From Pyrus communis (lineage: Eukaryota; Streptophyta; Magnoliopsida; Rosales; Rosaceae): a stretch of DNA of 64,000 nucleotides. The notes beneath the pieces are model-generated. The model ran no database searches and was not told the origin of the DNA. It saw nothing but the letters and a program-made list of their open reading frames with translations. Location of the stretch: NCBI RefSeq assembly GCF_963583255.1, contig NC_084806.1, forward strand, positions 20,688,317 through 20,752,316, in the 5' to 3' direction. Position numbers and translations under genes: made by a program. Below are positions 42,901 to 55,593 of the stretch, in pieces (within the stretch, counting starts at the first letter, position 1; each line of letters begins with the position of its first letter).

Positions 42901-44690
42901 ATCTTTTGCTAGTCCTCGAGCAAAACAAAACAACAAAAGAACACGAAACTAGACAAAACGAACAAAACACCACCTACACCTTCCAACAATCGTCTCACGG
43001 ATTTCCAATGCACATGACAAGTTAAAAATCATTAGTCCCATAGATTTTAGTCATCTTCACACTTAAGTACATTCTTAATCATAGTCACCACATACTATTT
43101 CACAATTAAGCATTTAAAACTATATTTTGAATGTAGTAACATGCCTTAGAGAATTTGCTCAATTCCTTACAAGATATGCACTCAATTTTCACTCAGATTT
43201 TCTGACTACACACCCTAAACTAGTTATATGTGAGAAGATTGATGTAAACATAAAAACGAACACTCACATATATGTATTTCAAAGGAGGCAATTTCTGGAG
43301 TTAATAAGCATGTTTAGATATGATCTCATGAATGGAATGCTACTACTTAGATCGAGAACCAGTGATTCCATAGCTCATATCAATTCCAAACTCCACATTA
43401 TTGAACACATAACGATCAAGATAGAAGCCACGGGTTGTAATGGGGCTTGGGGTGTGTGGCTAACAAAGAAGGGATATGGAAAACAAAGGTTCTTAAAGAA
43501 ATAGCGAGCAAAGCATTTGAATCATCTTAGAATTCACTTTTGAATGAAAACTCAACTTTTGAACAAAAAGGGAGAACAAGCTCTTCTTTTTTTCTTTCTT
43601 TCTTTCTTTCTTTTCTTTTCTGTTTTTCTTTCTCATATGTTTTTCACAATTTTTTTCTTTTCTTTTGACTCTCAAAACATACAAACTTAAGAACAAACTT
43701 TCCCTCCCCCACACTCATTTTCTTGCAAAATGTAACTCAAAAGGAATTCAATTAAGTCATGCTCACTATACTTCAAGAACAAGGGTATAGGAAAGTCCTA
43801 CTCTAGGCTAGGTAAGGGGTGATGTGGTTAGCAAAGAAAATAGGCTAAACGAGGCTCAACAGGGTTAAAACTTAATATATACGAAATATGGGAAGTAAGG
43901 CTATTTGGCTATGGTGGCAACTACACAACTTCATCTTGATATATGTTATGCAATTCAATGTCATGCTTTGAATGAAACGGATATAAGTTCTAGCATTTAG
44001 TTCTATCATGATACAATTGCATTCTAAGTAGCAACCAAGCAAGGATAATGAGATCATGCAACAACTTTAGAAAACAAAGAATCACAGAAAATAACTCTCC
44101 AAAGAAAGTAATGGCTCGAGTCTCACAGGGATGTAGCGTTATTATGAGTTTCTTCCTTCAAGCATGTTACAAAAACGAATTTTTCTTTTATGATTGCATG
44201 TGAAGTCATACATTATAACCATAACCAAGCATATACCAAGAGTAAATCAAACTTTCATCCATGTTTATAATTCTCTTTAATAGTCATGCAATTACAAACC
44301 AAATCCTTGTCATTTTGTTGGAAGCTACCCTAAGACACAAACACACAAAAACGACTCAAAACACTCTTTTTAGGCTTTTCAAAACATGTTTTTCAAATTT
44401 TTATGTGATTTTCGGAGTTATAAAAACAAAACACACTAAAACACTCTAAAACAACTTAAAAACACCTTAAAATAGCAAGGAACAACATTAGAAGTTATGG
44501 TGGATAAAACACTACAAATTTGCATTAAAACACTTTAGTTACCCCCCCCCCCACACTTAAATCAAACATTGTTCTCAATGTTTTAAGCATAGATTCACAC
44601 AAAACATAAGTAAACACACAAAAAGCATTTAAACATACTAAACATGGCAGAATGTAATTAACAAAGAGAAGAGTTTAGGGACGCAAATCT
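42901..44690 (-). other. E5 3' internal noncoding region
   Basis: Aligns with the same part of E1, E4 and E7. Polypyrimidine (ttctttctttc) near 43,585-43,665; internal polypurine-like tract at 44,541-44,558. No credible ORF. Confidence 0.65.
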
Positions 44691-45996
44691 GGTTATGGAG
44701 TGTAAATTCCCTCTTCTCCTTAGTAATTGCATTGAGGCTTTGATCATAGTGACTCCACAGGCTTACTCTTGAACTGGTTTCCGCCCATCATTGATTTTCC
44801 TTTGTGCTACTCTTGAACTGGGCAGCAGGATTCTTTTGGTCTTCCCTGAAGGTCTGAGCTTACCCCTTTGGTCTGTTTCTTTGTTCAATCTTTCCAATTC
44901 GTATTGAAAAGGGTTGGAGGATAACTCAGCCTATGTTTGTCTCCACGTGCTTCAATGTATCATTTTGACTTGCCTTACTCGCTCCCCTTTGCAGAAGTGG
45001 TCCCTTCTCCGGAAGTGTATCAACCGTTGAAGATGACTACTCGAGAGCAACGCTAGGTAAGCAATCAGGAATAGGTTCCAGGCAGTTGGCTCTAGATCGG
45101 AAGACTGACTCCAAGTGTCGGCTGATTGCTTATTTTACTTTGCCATGCGAGTAAGAACAAGGACAAAGAAAAAGACAGGGAAAGAGCATGATATGAGATA
45201 CTTTTGCTTTTGACCTTGATGATATGAGATACCTTTGCTTTGAAGAAGCGGTGAATGAATCAGCACATGCTTCAATCCGCCGTTTCCTCCTGGGTCATCT
45301 GTACTCCAGGCATCTGGTATCATCTTTGGGGAAGAAGAAAAAAATGAGTATTTTGAAAGGCTTTGCTGGGAGTGCGCCCTCAGAGGTGAGGAAGAGTTGG
45401 GCATTTTCTTCAGATTTGCCTTGCCATAAAAGATGAAGGTCGAAATATATAGAGATAATATCAAGTGGTGGTACTGTTCTTTTACCCTCGTCGACAAACG
45501 TTTTGATCCCGCAAATCCGGCTTTTTGAAATAGTGGCGCCTCTTCGATCTTTGAAAACGCCTCTTCGATTTCTGAGCAGACGCCTCTTCGATCTCTGAAC
45601 AACGCCCCTTCGCTTTATGAACGACACGTGGTAGTGCAGATGCGGCTCCTTTTGACAAAGCTGCACGCGTTTTCTGAAAAGCAGAGAAAGCGTCGCCAAA
45701 CTTTGCGCTTGTCGGCTAAAGACGTGTAGTTGCGATGATGGCCTCCACGTGTTTTCAGCTTTGTCAAAAATCTTTTGACAAAGTTGAACGCGTTTTCTGA
45801 AAAGCCGAGAAAGCGTCGCCTAACTTACGCCGGAAATTCCAGCTTTTTGAATCGGTGGACGCGTCGCCTTGGCTTTTTATAGAGCTATCGATCACCGCCA
45901 ACATACACACTCTGAAGATTTCCCATTCTTGAACATCGTCTCCGGCCCTTTGAAATTTTAACTCCATCCACCCCTTCTCTTTGAACACTTTCGAAA
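44691..45996 (+). promoter_or_regulatory. Upstream region of the antisense ORF in E5, probable promoter
   Basis: Homologous to 24,201-25,480 in E4. TATA-like tttttatagag at 45,874-45,884, about 114 bp before the ATG; G-box CACGTGG near 45,626; repeated cctcttcgat(t/c)tctga units at about 45,537-45,620; and the gagaaagcgtcgcc duplication (about 45,655-45,700 and 45,775-45,825). The TATA spacing suits a plant promoter with a short leader. Confidence 0.5.
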
Positions 45997-46668
45997 ATGG
46001 CAAACTCATCGAACCTTAGCTTAGATTTGAGTCTCAGCAGCGATCCGGTTGCGCCCCGTCAAGGTAATGTATGGCGCCCTTCTTTTTTATCTTTTAACGG
46101 TCTTCTTACAGGTGAAGACTCCGTGATGCAGGACGCCACAACAGCTACAATAGTAGCTAGGAACCTCCTCACTCCAAAAGATAGTAGGCTGCTGTCAGGA
46201 CGGTCCGATGAGTTGGCCGTTCAAGAGTCCCTCGCACTTAGTGTTCAGTGTGCGAGCTCTGTGTCCAACATGGGCCAACGCCTGCTTGCTCGGTCCCGTC
46301 AGGTGGAATCATTGATGGCAGAGGTGGAAGGTCTTAAGCAAGAGATCCAGCAGCTTAAGTACGAGAATAGAAGTTTGCATGTGCTTGCAAATAACTATTC
46401 GTCGGGCATGAAGAGGAAGCTTGATGAGCTGCAAGAATCTGAGGGTCGAATTCACAGTGACCGTCAAAGGCTTGCGTCTTATCTCTAGAGGCACCTTTTT
46501 CCTGGGTCATCCAGCGTTTGGCCAAGTATTGAGGCCTGGAATGCTCTAGCTCTGATGCCTCCCGCTCCGATGCCTTCCGCTCCGATGCCTCCCGCTCCGA
46601 TGCCTTCCGCTTCTATGCCTTCTGCTTCGACGCCTCATAGTGGGACTTCACGTAAACATCCTCTGTGA
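45997..46668 (+). pseudogene. Antisense coiled-coil ORF of E5, interrupted by one stop
   Basis: Starts MANSSNLSLDLSLSSD and follows the E4 copy closely. After 163 codons a TAG at 46,486-46,488 stands where E4 has CAG, just after the coiled coil. The remaining frame (RHLFPGSSS ... repeated PMPSA/PMPPA ... SRKHPL) stays open to 46,668. The stop removes only the low-complexity tail, so a shortened product is conceivable. Confidence 0.65.
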
Positions 46669-46700
46669 AGGCTCCATCTTTCTCCATGTTTAGTATCTTC

Positions 46701-46723
46701 TTTTTTTTTTTTTTTTTTTTTTT
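46701..46723 (+). repeat. Poly-T tract after the antisense ORF, E5
   Basis: A 23-nt T run in the same relative place as in E4. Confidence 0.6.
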
Positions 46724-46918
46724 AACATAAATAAAATCAAACGGCATGGAATTGGTCCTTGAATGGAAGGTGATACTTGAAGTGAACCGGCATTGGTTTG
46801 AATTCTAGTGTAGGTGCCTGATTCATAAAAAACAGCAAGTTAGTATAAAATGTAATGGAATTTGGAAAAAAAAAAACTTACTTGTTTTGTCCAATAAGAA
46901 CTCAATGACAAACACCAC

Positions 46919-47695
46919 TCATTTGAAAGTTTCAGGGATATTGGACTTGGCCAGATTGCAAGTGATGGTTATGACTTGTCCAATGTCATCAAATTTAACT
47001 TCTTTGGATTTTGTGGTTTCAAGAACGTCCTCTTTGATGAATTCATGACATTCCCTACTTTGCACCTTTGGAAGGGCTTCCAAGATGTCTTTTTCACTTT
47101 TTTCTTCCTTGGAATTCATGAACCTGCAAGGAATAGGGATATTTGTTGGAATGGGGTTAGAACTAATTGGAACAACCTTACTTGAATTAGATGGCGTAGG
47201 AGCAATAAGTGCTTCTGACAAAGGTGCTTCAAATCCACCCTTCGGATTTACAATGGTTGAACTAGGGAGTTTGCCTTGGTCGCAAAATTGTCCTACGAAC
47301 TCCGCTATCTGCCCAATTTGCTTTTCCAAGTGGTCCAACCTTTTGTCTTCTTGTCGAGCCTCATTGTCTTGATTTTGTGAGCCCTGCACCAAACAAATTA
47401 ATTCGTTAAGCTTTTGATTATAATCTATTGACGAACTTAAATTTGGTTGGGCATATTGAATATGAGGTTGTGGTGGGTGTATAAGTCTTGAATAGAACTC
47501 CTCATATGGCTGCCAATATCCTTCTTCTTGAACATGTTGAGGTTCCCACCACATAGAGTTTGAATGATCACTCCAATCTGAACTGTAAGTATTGGAAAAC
47601 ACGTTATTCCTTGATTGAAGATCAAATATATCAACACTTTGCATTTGAGACCCTTCCATGAGCTGTGACAAAAGAGAAGCATTATCAAGTGCCAT
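46919..47695 (-). CDS. E5 truncated gag-derived protein
   Basis: 258 residues from ATG at 47,695 (MALDNASLLSQL), which lies only about 110 nt from the primer site. It lacks the capsid core and zinc knuckle. It keeps the middle stretch (NTYSSDWSDHSNSMWWEPQH), the DHLEKQIGQIAEFVGQF helix, LPSSTIVNPKGGFE and an acidic tail (KEEKSEKDILEALPKVQS), then stops after NIPETFK. E1 has a broken copy with the same start. It may no longer be needed, or may act by binding the partner's gag. Both are inference. Confidence 0.55.
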   Translation of the reverse strand: MALDNASLLSQLMEGSQMQSVDIFDLQSRNNVFSNTYSSDWSDHSNSMWWEPQHVQEEGYWQPYEEFYSRLIHPPQPHIQYAQPNLSSSIDYNQKLNELICLVQGSQNQDNEARQEDKRLDHLEKQIGQIAEFVGQFCDQGKLPSSTIVNPKGGFEAPLSEALIAPTPSNSSKVVPISSNPIPTNIPIPCRFMNSKEEKSEKDILEALPKVQSRECHEFIKEDVLETTKSKEVKFDDIGQVITITCNLAKSNIPETFK

Positions 47696-47801
47696 GTTGT
47701 TCTTCTCTAGTATTTGAATTCAACAAACAAAACAAAAATCAAAAACTAAAACTAAAATACATAACAGAAACAAACAATCCAACAGATTAGCAAATTTGCT
47801 A

Positions 47802-47820
47802 ATCCCCGGCAACGGCGCCA
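47802..47820 (-). other. E5 primer binding site (tRNA-Asp)
   Basis: atccccggcaacggcgcca on the plus strand, perfect match, 5 nt from the LTR. Confidence 0.9.
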
Positions 47821-47825
47821 AAATT

Positions 47826-50593
47826 TGATGCGGGATTTATACGCACACAAATTAAACCCTCTTTTCGTCAAATTGTAGTATATGTATATAAGTAGGGATC
47901 GTTCTGGACCGGGGATTAGGAGGGATTTTTAATCACTTGGATTTGACTCAAAAACGTAAAAACAAAGTTAAAAACGTTCACAAAGACTCAAAGGACTCAA
48001 AACAAGTTCAATAGACTCAAAACTGCCTAAAAACACTAACTAGGCAGTTTCTGACCTTAAACCCAATGTTGGACGAATTTAACATTATGGCTTGATTCAA
48101 ACGTAAAAACACAATATAAAACACTATACTAGACTCAAAGAATGCAAAACTAAACTTTAAAACACTAAAACAAACCAAAAGACTCAAACATCACCCAAAA
48201 CACTCAAAACTGCCTTAAAATCACTTTCTGGGCAATTTTGAGCACTTTGGTGAATTTGGACGAATTTTGGGAAATAAATTGAATCAAAACACTTTAAAAC
48301 ATAAACTAAACAAAGTCTAAACACTAAAGAACAAGAAAGTAAAGGGGGGTTTTAAATTGACGAGAATTGAAATAACGAAACAAGTTAATAAACTAGACAG
48401 AATGTAAAGATGAATTTGATGGAATTGAATGGATGGGAACCTAGCTAAGGGGTTCATCTCCATACATGTTATACTTGCATAATAAAATGATTTCCAATTG
48501 TATTTCAATAAATTATTAATTCTCAACACTCCAAGTTAACCGTGATGCACTAATTAACCTTCAAATCTTCCTAACGTTATTGAATTGGATGATTGCATAT
48601 GACAACCCAAAACATTCCCCACAAGTCCCCTACATGATTGCATAATAGAGATACAAGCAAGAATCATTACGCTCTATGAATATTTTAAGTGTTGACGGGG
48701 CATTCGTTACTATGATTGCATGAAACTTATGCCAAGAATTCGTTTAACGCGATTGTTTATAAGCAACCTCCACTACTTGTGAATATAAGTTCATAACGAT
48801 TAGGTGAAACTCACTTATATTCTAGCGTCATATTCATGCATGAAAATTAAGCGCGCATTCTCAATAAACATACATAAATAAGTTATCAATCAAACGGTTA
48901 AACAAATTGAATCCACAACTTATGAAACGCAATTAGAAGTAATCAAATCAAAATGCAAGTATAAACATATATTTTGAATCACCCCCTAGCTAAGGGGGGT
49001 TTAGTTCTTCATAATATTGAAATCAAAGAAACACCTAAACATTCCAACAACTCAAACTTGAATTGTATGAACGTTTAGGCACTCTTCTCTTCCATTCGTC
49101 ATACATACAAAACAAAGAGTATTGAAATTAAACATTGAAATCAAAGAAACACCTAAACATTCCAACAACTCAAACTTGAATTGTATGAACGTTTAGGCAC
49201 TATTCTCTTCCTCTTCGTTGTAGCACAAGGTCTAAGGATAGTTTGATGGTGTGAATGGTTTGGGGAGTGATGGAAATGGAAGAGGAGTGGTGTTTGGATT
49301 TGTAGGGAATTGGTGGATTTGCACGGCAAAGGGGGAGGGGTTTTGGTGAATTTCTGAATATGGAAGAATGAATATGAGAATGAATGCAATGGATGCTTAT
49401 TTATAGATGAAATGGGGGGAACATGACAGCTAGGAAAGCATGTGAAAGCTGGAATTGCATGTGTGTGCATGTGAAATCTGCCAAGATGCATGTGGTTTGG
49501 CTGAATTGAAAGGAGAATGTGCACGGTTTTGAGAAGTTTGAATATGCATGTGAATTAAAGCTAGAGTGATGATGATGAATGCATGTGCTTTGACAGGAAA
49601 TGAAGGACATAATGCACGGTTTTGAGAGGAATTGTGCTGAAAATGAATTAAAGGATGCATGTGGCTGCAAGGTGTGGTTAATGATGATGAATGCATGTGA
49701 ATTATTTATGAAGGGAATGCATGTGGAAGGATGGAAATGGGATGCTGGAAAGTGGAGGGAGAGCCACGGCAATGATGATTTCTGGTGGTGTATGTTTGAA
49801 TGGTGCATGTGGGTGAATGTGTGGCTGAAATGTAAAGGGGGGAAGATGATGAATGCATGTGCACGACATGGGTATTTTCTGGAATGTTGACTGTGCATGT
49901 GAAATGGCTGATTAGAATCTAGGGTGCATGTGGAGTGGCTTTGTGGCTGAAATGATGAAGTGAGATGCATGTGAATGCAAAGGGAGGCCACGGCAATGAG
50001 TGGTGTGAATGATTGAATGTGCATGTGGGTTGATTATTTAAAGGGAGTGCATGTGGATTAAAGGTTGGAATGAACATGAAATGCACGGTTTTGAGAGGAT
50101 TTCTGGTGGTGAATGGGTGTATGTTTGAATGATTAAAGGGTGTGGAAGATGGCTGGAAAGTGTATGAATGGTGGAGGAAAGGTGGAAGTGCATGTGGAAT
50201 GTGATGGGAATGCAAGAGGGGGGAGCTGGAAATGCATGTGTGATGCACGGCTTTTGGGCAGATTGTTGGTGAAAATGTGTTGATGGTTTATGGAGATGCA
50301 TGTGCAATGGATAAAGAAAAGGTTTAAATGTCCTAGAACTAAAGAGAACAAGGTTCCAACACTTTGGTCTTCAATTAGGTCTTCAATTTCGTCCAACACT
50401 TTGGCTCCAAGCATAAGCTATCCATCCTTAGCCCAAAAGTGCTCCAAAAGTCTCCAAAATGCATCTTTTTGCTCCTTTAGCCCTTTGGACCTACAAACAC
50501 ACGAAAATATCTTAAAGTACTAAAATAACTAAAGAAACATAACATAAATGCACGAGAACAAGCCATTTAAGTCGCATGAATATGCTCCTATCA
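47826..50593 (-). repeat. E5 5' LTR
   Basis: 2,768 bp, partner of 40,117-42,885. TATA CTATAAATAAG at 49,396-49,406 (minus), RY array upstream. Confidence 0.9.
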
Positions 50594-50637
50594 ACTATCA
50601 AGAAAAGGGTTTAATTTGCGTGCTATTTTATATCACA

Positions 50638-52484
50638 CCAATATTTGTCTTTGATGGTTATAGAGTTTAACTCCCTGTAATCCATACAATGTCTCCACAA
50701 ACCCTCTTTCTTTTTCACCAAAAGCATAGGACAAGAAAATGGATTGTGACTAGGTCTAATGAATCCTAAATCCAATAATTTCTGCACATATTTTTCGATT
50801 TCAGTCTTTTGGAGAGGTCCATAATGGTAGGGCCAATGTTTGGTAGGGCCAATCAAATTGCCCTAACAATTCTTGTAGCTCAGCAAGCTGTTTAGAATTC
50901 AAATCATAAGCTTCCAATTTGGAATTCTCTATAGATTAAAGAAATAAGCCTAAGTGGGAACTCAGAATGTCCGTGTCAAGTTGTTATACAGAGATTTCCT
51001 GTATTAGAGGCTGCACTCCCTGATTATGAATGAGTCTGTACTGTATGTTGCCTTTTGAAAATTCTAATGTCATGAGTTGGAAATCCTAGAGCACGGGGCT
51101 CATGGAGGAGAGCCACTGGACCCCTAGAACTACATCACAACCTCCCAAAGGTAAGGGCAAAAGGTCAATCCTACAATCATATCCACCAATAGACAACTGA
51201 GCATCCTTATTACATCCAGAGTTGCTTACCCTACCCTCATCAGCAATCATCACCTCAAATTACTTGGTGGGGTATGATTGCCAACCAAATTTCTTAAACA
51301 ATCAAGAATCAATGAAGTTGTGTGTGCTCCCAGAGTCAAGGAGAATGGTGACAAATTGACCATTAACTAGTCCATTAACCTTCATAGTTTGCACATTTTG
51401 CTTAGCAAGGGTGTCATAGAATGCACATTCACTAACAGACATGTGTTGTAATTCAGGTTGTCATTCATCAGAGGGTGCTAAGGCAGTTTCTTCCTTAGGG
51501 TAAACAAGATCAAGCATAAGGAGTTTCCTTTTAGTGCATTTATGTCCCCTATTCCATTTGTCCTCACAGAACCAGCACTCTCCTTGGTCACATTTTTGTT
51601 GGACCTCATATGGGCTTAATTTCTTGACTGGCAAGGAATGGGATCTAGCAATAGGTGGAGAAGGAATAGCAAGAGGGGTGACTGAAGGTTTTGGTAGGAT
51701 GGGAGGCTTACTGTATACCCCTTTCATATCACATAATTTAGCATCTAATTGTAGTGCAATAGCCATAAATTCATGAACATTAGCAGGGCGTAGAAGCTTA
51801 ACATCATACTTAAGTTCTTTCTTTAAACCACCAGTAAAGCAACTCTTAAGCAAGATAGGACCTAAATTTGAAGTTTAATTAGCCAATCTACGAAAATCAG
51901 CGATATAGCCCTTTTAAAGTACCTGTTTGGCGCAATTTGAAGAGTGCCTCAGCACTATCTTCAAACTTAGAAGGACCGAACTCACGGCAAAAGGCAAGGG
52001 TAAAATCCTCCCAACGTGAAGTGGTCTGCAAGCAATTCATCCATCAAAACCATTGGAGAGCCTTGCCATCTAAGTGGAAGGAAACAGTGGGCACTTGCTG
52101 GTACGCCGGTGTGGAGTAATAAGCAAAGAATTGATGCGCCTTGTACAACCAAGATGAGGTATCTTTACCCGATGTGAAATAGGGAAAATTGATGCAATGT
52201 TGCCAGTGAGGTCGTGGGTTAGACCCACCACCATCAAAGTTCTGGTGAAGAAGGTCATCGTCGTGAAGATCGGTGGAATCGTGCACAATCGGAGGGTTAA
52301 CATGATCGACCACAAAGGAAGATGCTCCACCAAGGCTAGAACAAGCGATCTTCTAGAGAAATTGCTCAGAGAACCTGTTCATCTTCGATTCCATGGAATC
52401 AAAGAGAGCGGCCACGTTAGCTTCCAGCGCTGCGATGTAGGCATCTATAGTGGAATTTCAAGTGGCGGGTTTGTTGTAGGGCAT
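50638..52484 (-). pseudogene. Decayed chromovirus-like gag-protease-RT
   Basis: Minus strand. Gag at about 52,313-51,470: PTVSFHLDGKALQWF, then after stops a zinc-finger stretch CWFCEDKWNRGHKC. Protease near 51,290-51,350: ILLDSGSTHNFID with a stop soon after. RT start at 50,856-50,638: HYGPLQKTEIEKYVQKLLDL, HNPFSCPMLLVKKK, DYRELNSITIKDKYW, cut there by LTR P. These motifs are those of Ty3/gypsy chromoviruses, not of the Athila-like elements elsewhere. Many stops; dead. Confidence 0.75.
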
Positions 52485-54012
52485 TGATGTGAAATATTCT
52501 AACACACACATAATTAAAGGGGAGATTGATTTGGACGAAATTAAAGTAAAAACAAACAAATTTAAAGACTTAAACAACTTTGGACGAAATTAGGGAAAAA
52601 TATGGGTGATAAGCTAGCTAAAAGGTCCTTCTCCACACATGACACACTTGCATACAAATTGATTTCCAGTTGCTTTTCCAATAAACCATGAACCTCAATA
52701 CCCCAGATTAACCGTGAGCAGCACTAATTAACTCTCAAATTTTCCTTAAGTCGTTGAATTGGATGGAATACGCATCGGCAACCAAATTATTCTTCAATAG
52801 TTCCCTACATGAACAACATAATAGAGATACAATCAAAGATCATTAAGCTTTGTGAAAATCATAAGCATTGACAAGGCATTCGTAAATATGAACAACATGA
52901 TACTCCTACCAGGAATTTACTTAACACGATCGTGACTAGCAACCTCCACTACTTATAAATATAAGTTCATAACGATTAGGTGAAACTCCCTTATATTTTA
53001 GCATCAAATTCATGCAAGCAAACTAAGCGGGCCCTCTTAATCAACACACAAGAATAAGTTCTTAATCAAATAGTTAAGTAAATTATATTCACGATTTATG
53101 AAATCACAACTGAAAGTAATCAATTCATATTGCAAATATAATCATGGTTTCAAAGTCTCCTCTAGCTAAAACAAGTTTAGCTCCTCATGTTCGCAAAACA
53201 AAGATAATTAAACTTGAACCTTAAAAACAAAGGTAGAATACACCTAGAAACACTCCAGGTGGCTCCTCCTTCCTTCTTTGCTGTGCACAATGGGGATTTG
53301 TGTGAATTTAGGCTCTTGAGGTGTGGTGGATGGTGTGGTGTGAAATTGTGGTAGAGGGTGGTGGTTTATGAGTGTTGCGGCATCATGTATTTATAGGGTG
53401 AAGGGAAAGCTCAAATTTGGGCTGAAAAGGAAAGGAATTAGGACTCCAAATCACCAAAGAACAAGGACACTTTCAATCAGATTCCAAGGAGGACAAGGAA
53501 TGGTCCTTATGGCAGATTCTAGAACTTCTAGAAAGGTTACATGTAGCATAAACTTAGGGCACGAAAATAGGGCTTCTAGAACATGATATTTAGGTGATTT
53601 AATGTGAAAATGAGTCCTCTTTGAAGCTGGAATTAAGGTAGGAAAAGATTAGGATAGGATAAGATAAGATAAGGTTGGATAAGGTTTGGATAAGATAAGG
53701 AAATTTGGATAATATTCCTTCTTTGTAGCTGATTCCTTATCTTCCAAGTCTTCAATTTATTTCTTCCAGATGTTAATCACATTCCTAGCCTCTCTTGATC
53801 TTCAAATTCGTCCATCCACCTTGCTCCATGCATGTGCAATCCATTCCAAGCTTAAGACTGCTCTAAAATGCTCCAAATTTCACTTTCTTACCAACTTTGT
53901 CAATTGAACCTGAAAACACACGAAAATAGCTTAAAACACTCTAACAAGTAGAAATTAGCTATGTAAATGCAAGAAAACAAGCTAACTAAGTCGCATAAAT
54001 ATACTACTATCA
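52485..54012 (-). repeat. Solo LTR X in the chromovirus remnant
   Basis: 1,528 bp, tgatgtgaaatattctaaca...tactactatca, flanked by GGCAT (52,480-52,484 and 54,013-54,017). A GATAAG cluster lies at about 53,645-53,705. The left fragment Q belongs to the same subtype. Confidence 0.85.
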
Positions 54013-54017
54013 GGCAT

Positions 54018-55593
54018 GCAAGAAGAGAAACAAGGATTGTGTATGGGTGATACCAATGATAGCAACCACCTACAGGTCCTGCTTTAGCCTTAACATTGCA
54101 TCAATGGAAGAATGGCGAAGGAAGAAGAAGAAGCTAAGCTCTAATGAATATATTTTTTAATTAATAAAAGTTCATAATCGTTACAAGAGAGAGAGAGAGA
54201 GTGTGTGTGCCATTGCTCAATTTTAAGGCCTAGCCCCACCAAGGTGCTAGCTGGCATTCTACTAACAAACTTTCACTACAGACAAATTAACATAACAATA
54301 ATAAAATGCTTATTAGTGAATAAGTAATTCACTGATCCTATCAGAGTCAGGAGGAAAGAAAGGGATGTTTGGGAAATGGGAATTTTCAGTAAATGTGTCA
54401 TTAGGGATCGATAGAGGAAAGTGATGAAACCAACAAAATGTGCGTGAGGGCTGATACTAATGCTAGGTTACGAATTTGTAAATTAAATGATATGTCACCA
54501 ATAAGAAATAAGTACATTAATCAACACTTAATTAATAATCCAATCATCAATATCCATGTCATTTAGTTTAAAAAATTTAGTCTACACATTTAGTCTCCCT
54601 AACATTACCCAGTTGATAATGATCTTATTTGGCTCACGCCCATAGAGAACACAAGAATTTGGCTCAATCGTTACGTTGAATATGGGTTTGGAGGCGTAAA
54701 TGCGGTGGAATTGCGTCGAGTTCGAGTTTAGTCAGTACAATGGGTTTAGCCAGCACCACAGTAAGAGTTTAGCCAGTATGACACGATTGGTTTAGTTGGC
54801 ATTAATATGGATTTAGTCAATATAGCCTATGGCTCTCTTTAGCAAGCTGAGAGGATGCGGAGTGGTGATATTGTTATGTCCTTTTAGTTGGACTTTGCTT
54901 TATACTTGCCCAAAATTCACTAGGAGTTTGATGGTTTTGGATTCCCTTCATAGAATTCTTTCATTTTAGTTTTCATCTTGGTATGCTGCATCTCTTTCAG
55001 ATCTATATTTGAAGGGGTAGAATTGTTTATTCGCTGGATTCACTACACTTGGTAATCTTGGGGTCATGGCAATGGTTAAGTGATGTGGTTAGACTAATGG
55101 GTATCATACTCCCTTTTTGAGAGTCTTGTTGTCATATGATCTCCATGTAACACAATATTTAGTGATTCCATTTATCATTGTCATCTTGTGATTCTTAGTG
55201 AGTGTGCAACTTTTAACGAAGTGCTTTTGCTCACTGCTTTATGAATGGTCATGCTTTAATGTAATTTTAAAATCTAGTTTGCAATTTGGAGCTGAATTAT
55301 TCATTAATAAGTATTTGTAATGCCCTTTGAACAGTTTTGTTGAATGTGGAAGTGATTGAGTATCTATTTACTTGTCACACCGAGATAAGGGTACTAACTA
55401 AAGGAAGTGCGTTTCAAACAATTTGTTTTCTTCTTTTTAATACCATGTTTATTTATGGTCATTTGATTCAATAAGTCAAAGGAAAATTAAATGAAGATGA
55501 ATATTGACGTGAGATTTAGGCTTAATACTACAATTTAGCAGGATTCATCTTCAGTTAGAATTGTAAGAGATTATATTCGACTTATGTAAATAG
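54018..55593. other. No gene seen; probably chromovirus 5' end and old intergenic DNA
   Basis: The first 130 bp continue the chromovirus 5' side (tgatacca at 54,048-54,055 fits the first 8 nt of a tRNA-Met primer site on the minus strand, too short to be sure). A (GA)n(GT)n microsatellite lies at about 54,186-54,210. The rest is AT-rich, with no ORF over 60 codons and no repeat that I recognise from elsewhere in the window. Confidence 0.5.

Larger units (their letters stand above)
40117..50593 (-). mobile_element. E5: young non-autonomous LTR retrotransposon with truncated gag and antisense ORF
   Basis: 10,477 bp with ACTAT on both sides (40,112-40,116 and 50,594-50,598). LTRs of 2,769 and 2,768 bp differ at about 18 places by eye, roughly 0.65%. 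Internal 4.9 kb: tRNA-Asp primer site, truncated gag (47,695-46,919), antisense ORF copy (45,997-46,668), 3' noncoding region and polypurine tract. No capsid core, protease, RT or integrase. Confidence 0.9.
39232..50637 (+). repeat. P: plus-strand LTR fragment split by E5
   Basis: 39,232-40,116 and 50,594-50,637. The first part follows 56,580-57,440 of E7's 5' LTR; the second is its end (agggtttaatttgcgtgcta ... atcacacca). Joined at the ACTAT duplication, the two parts read continuously. Its start is missing, and it ends inside a chromovirus RT fragment. Confidence 0.7.

Noticed and set aside
52197..52487. 96-codon plus-strand ORF over the chromovirus gag
   Set aside because: Shadow of the minus-strand gag remnant.
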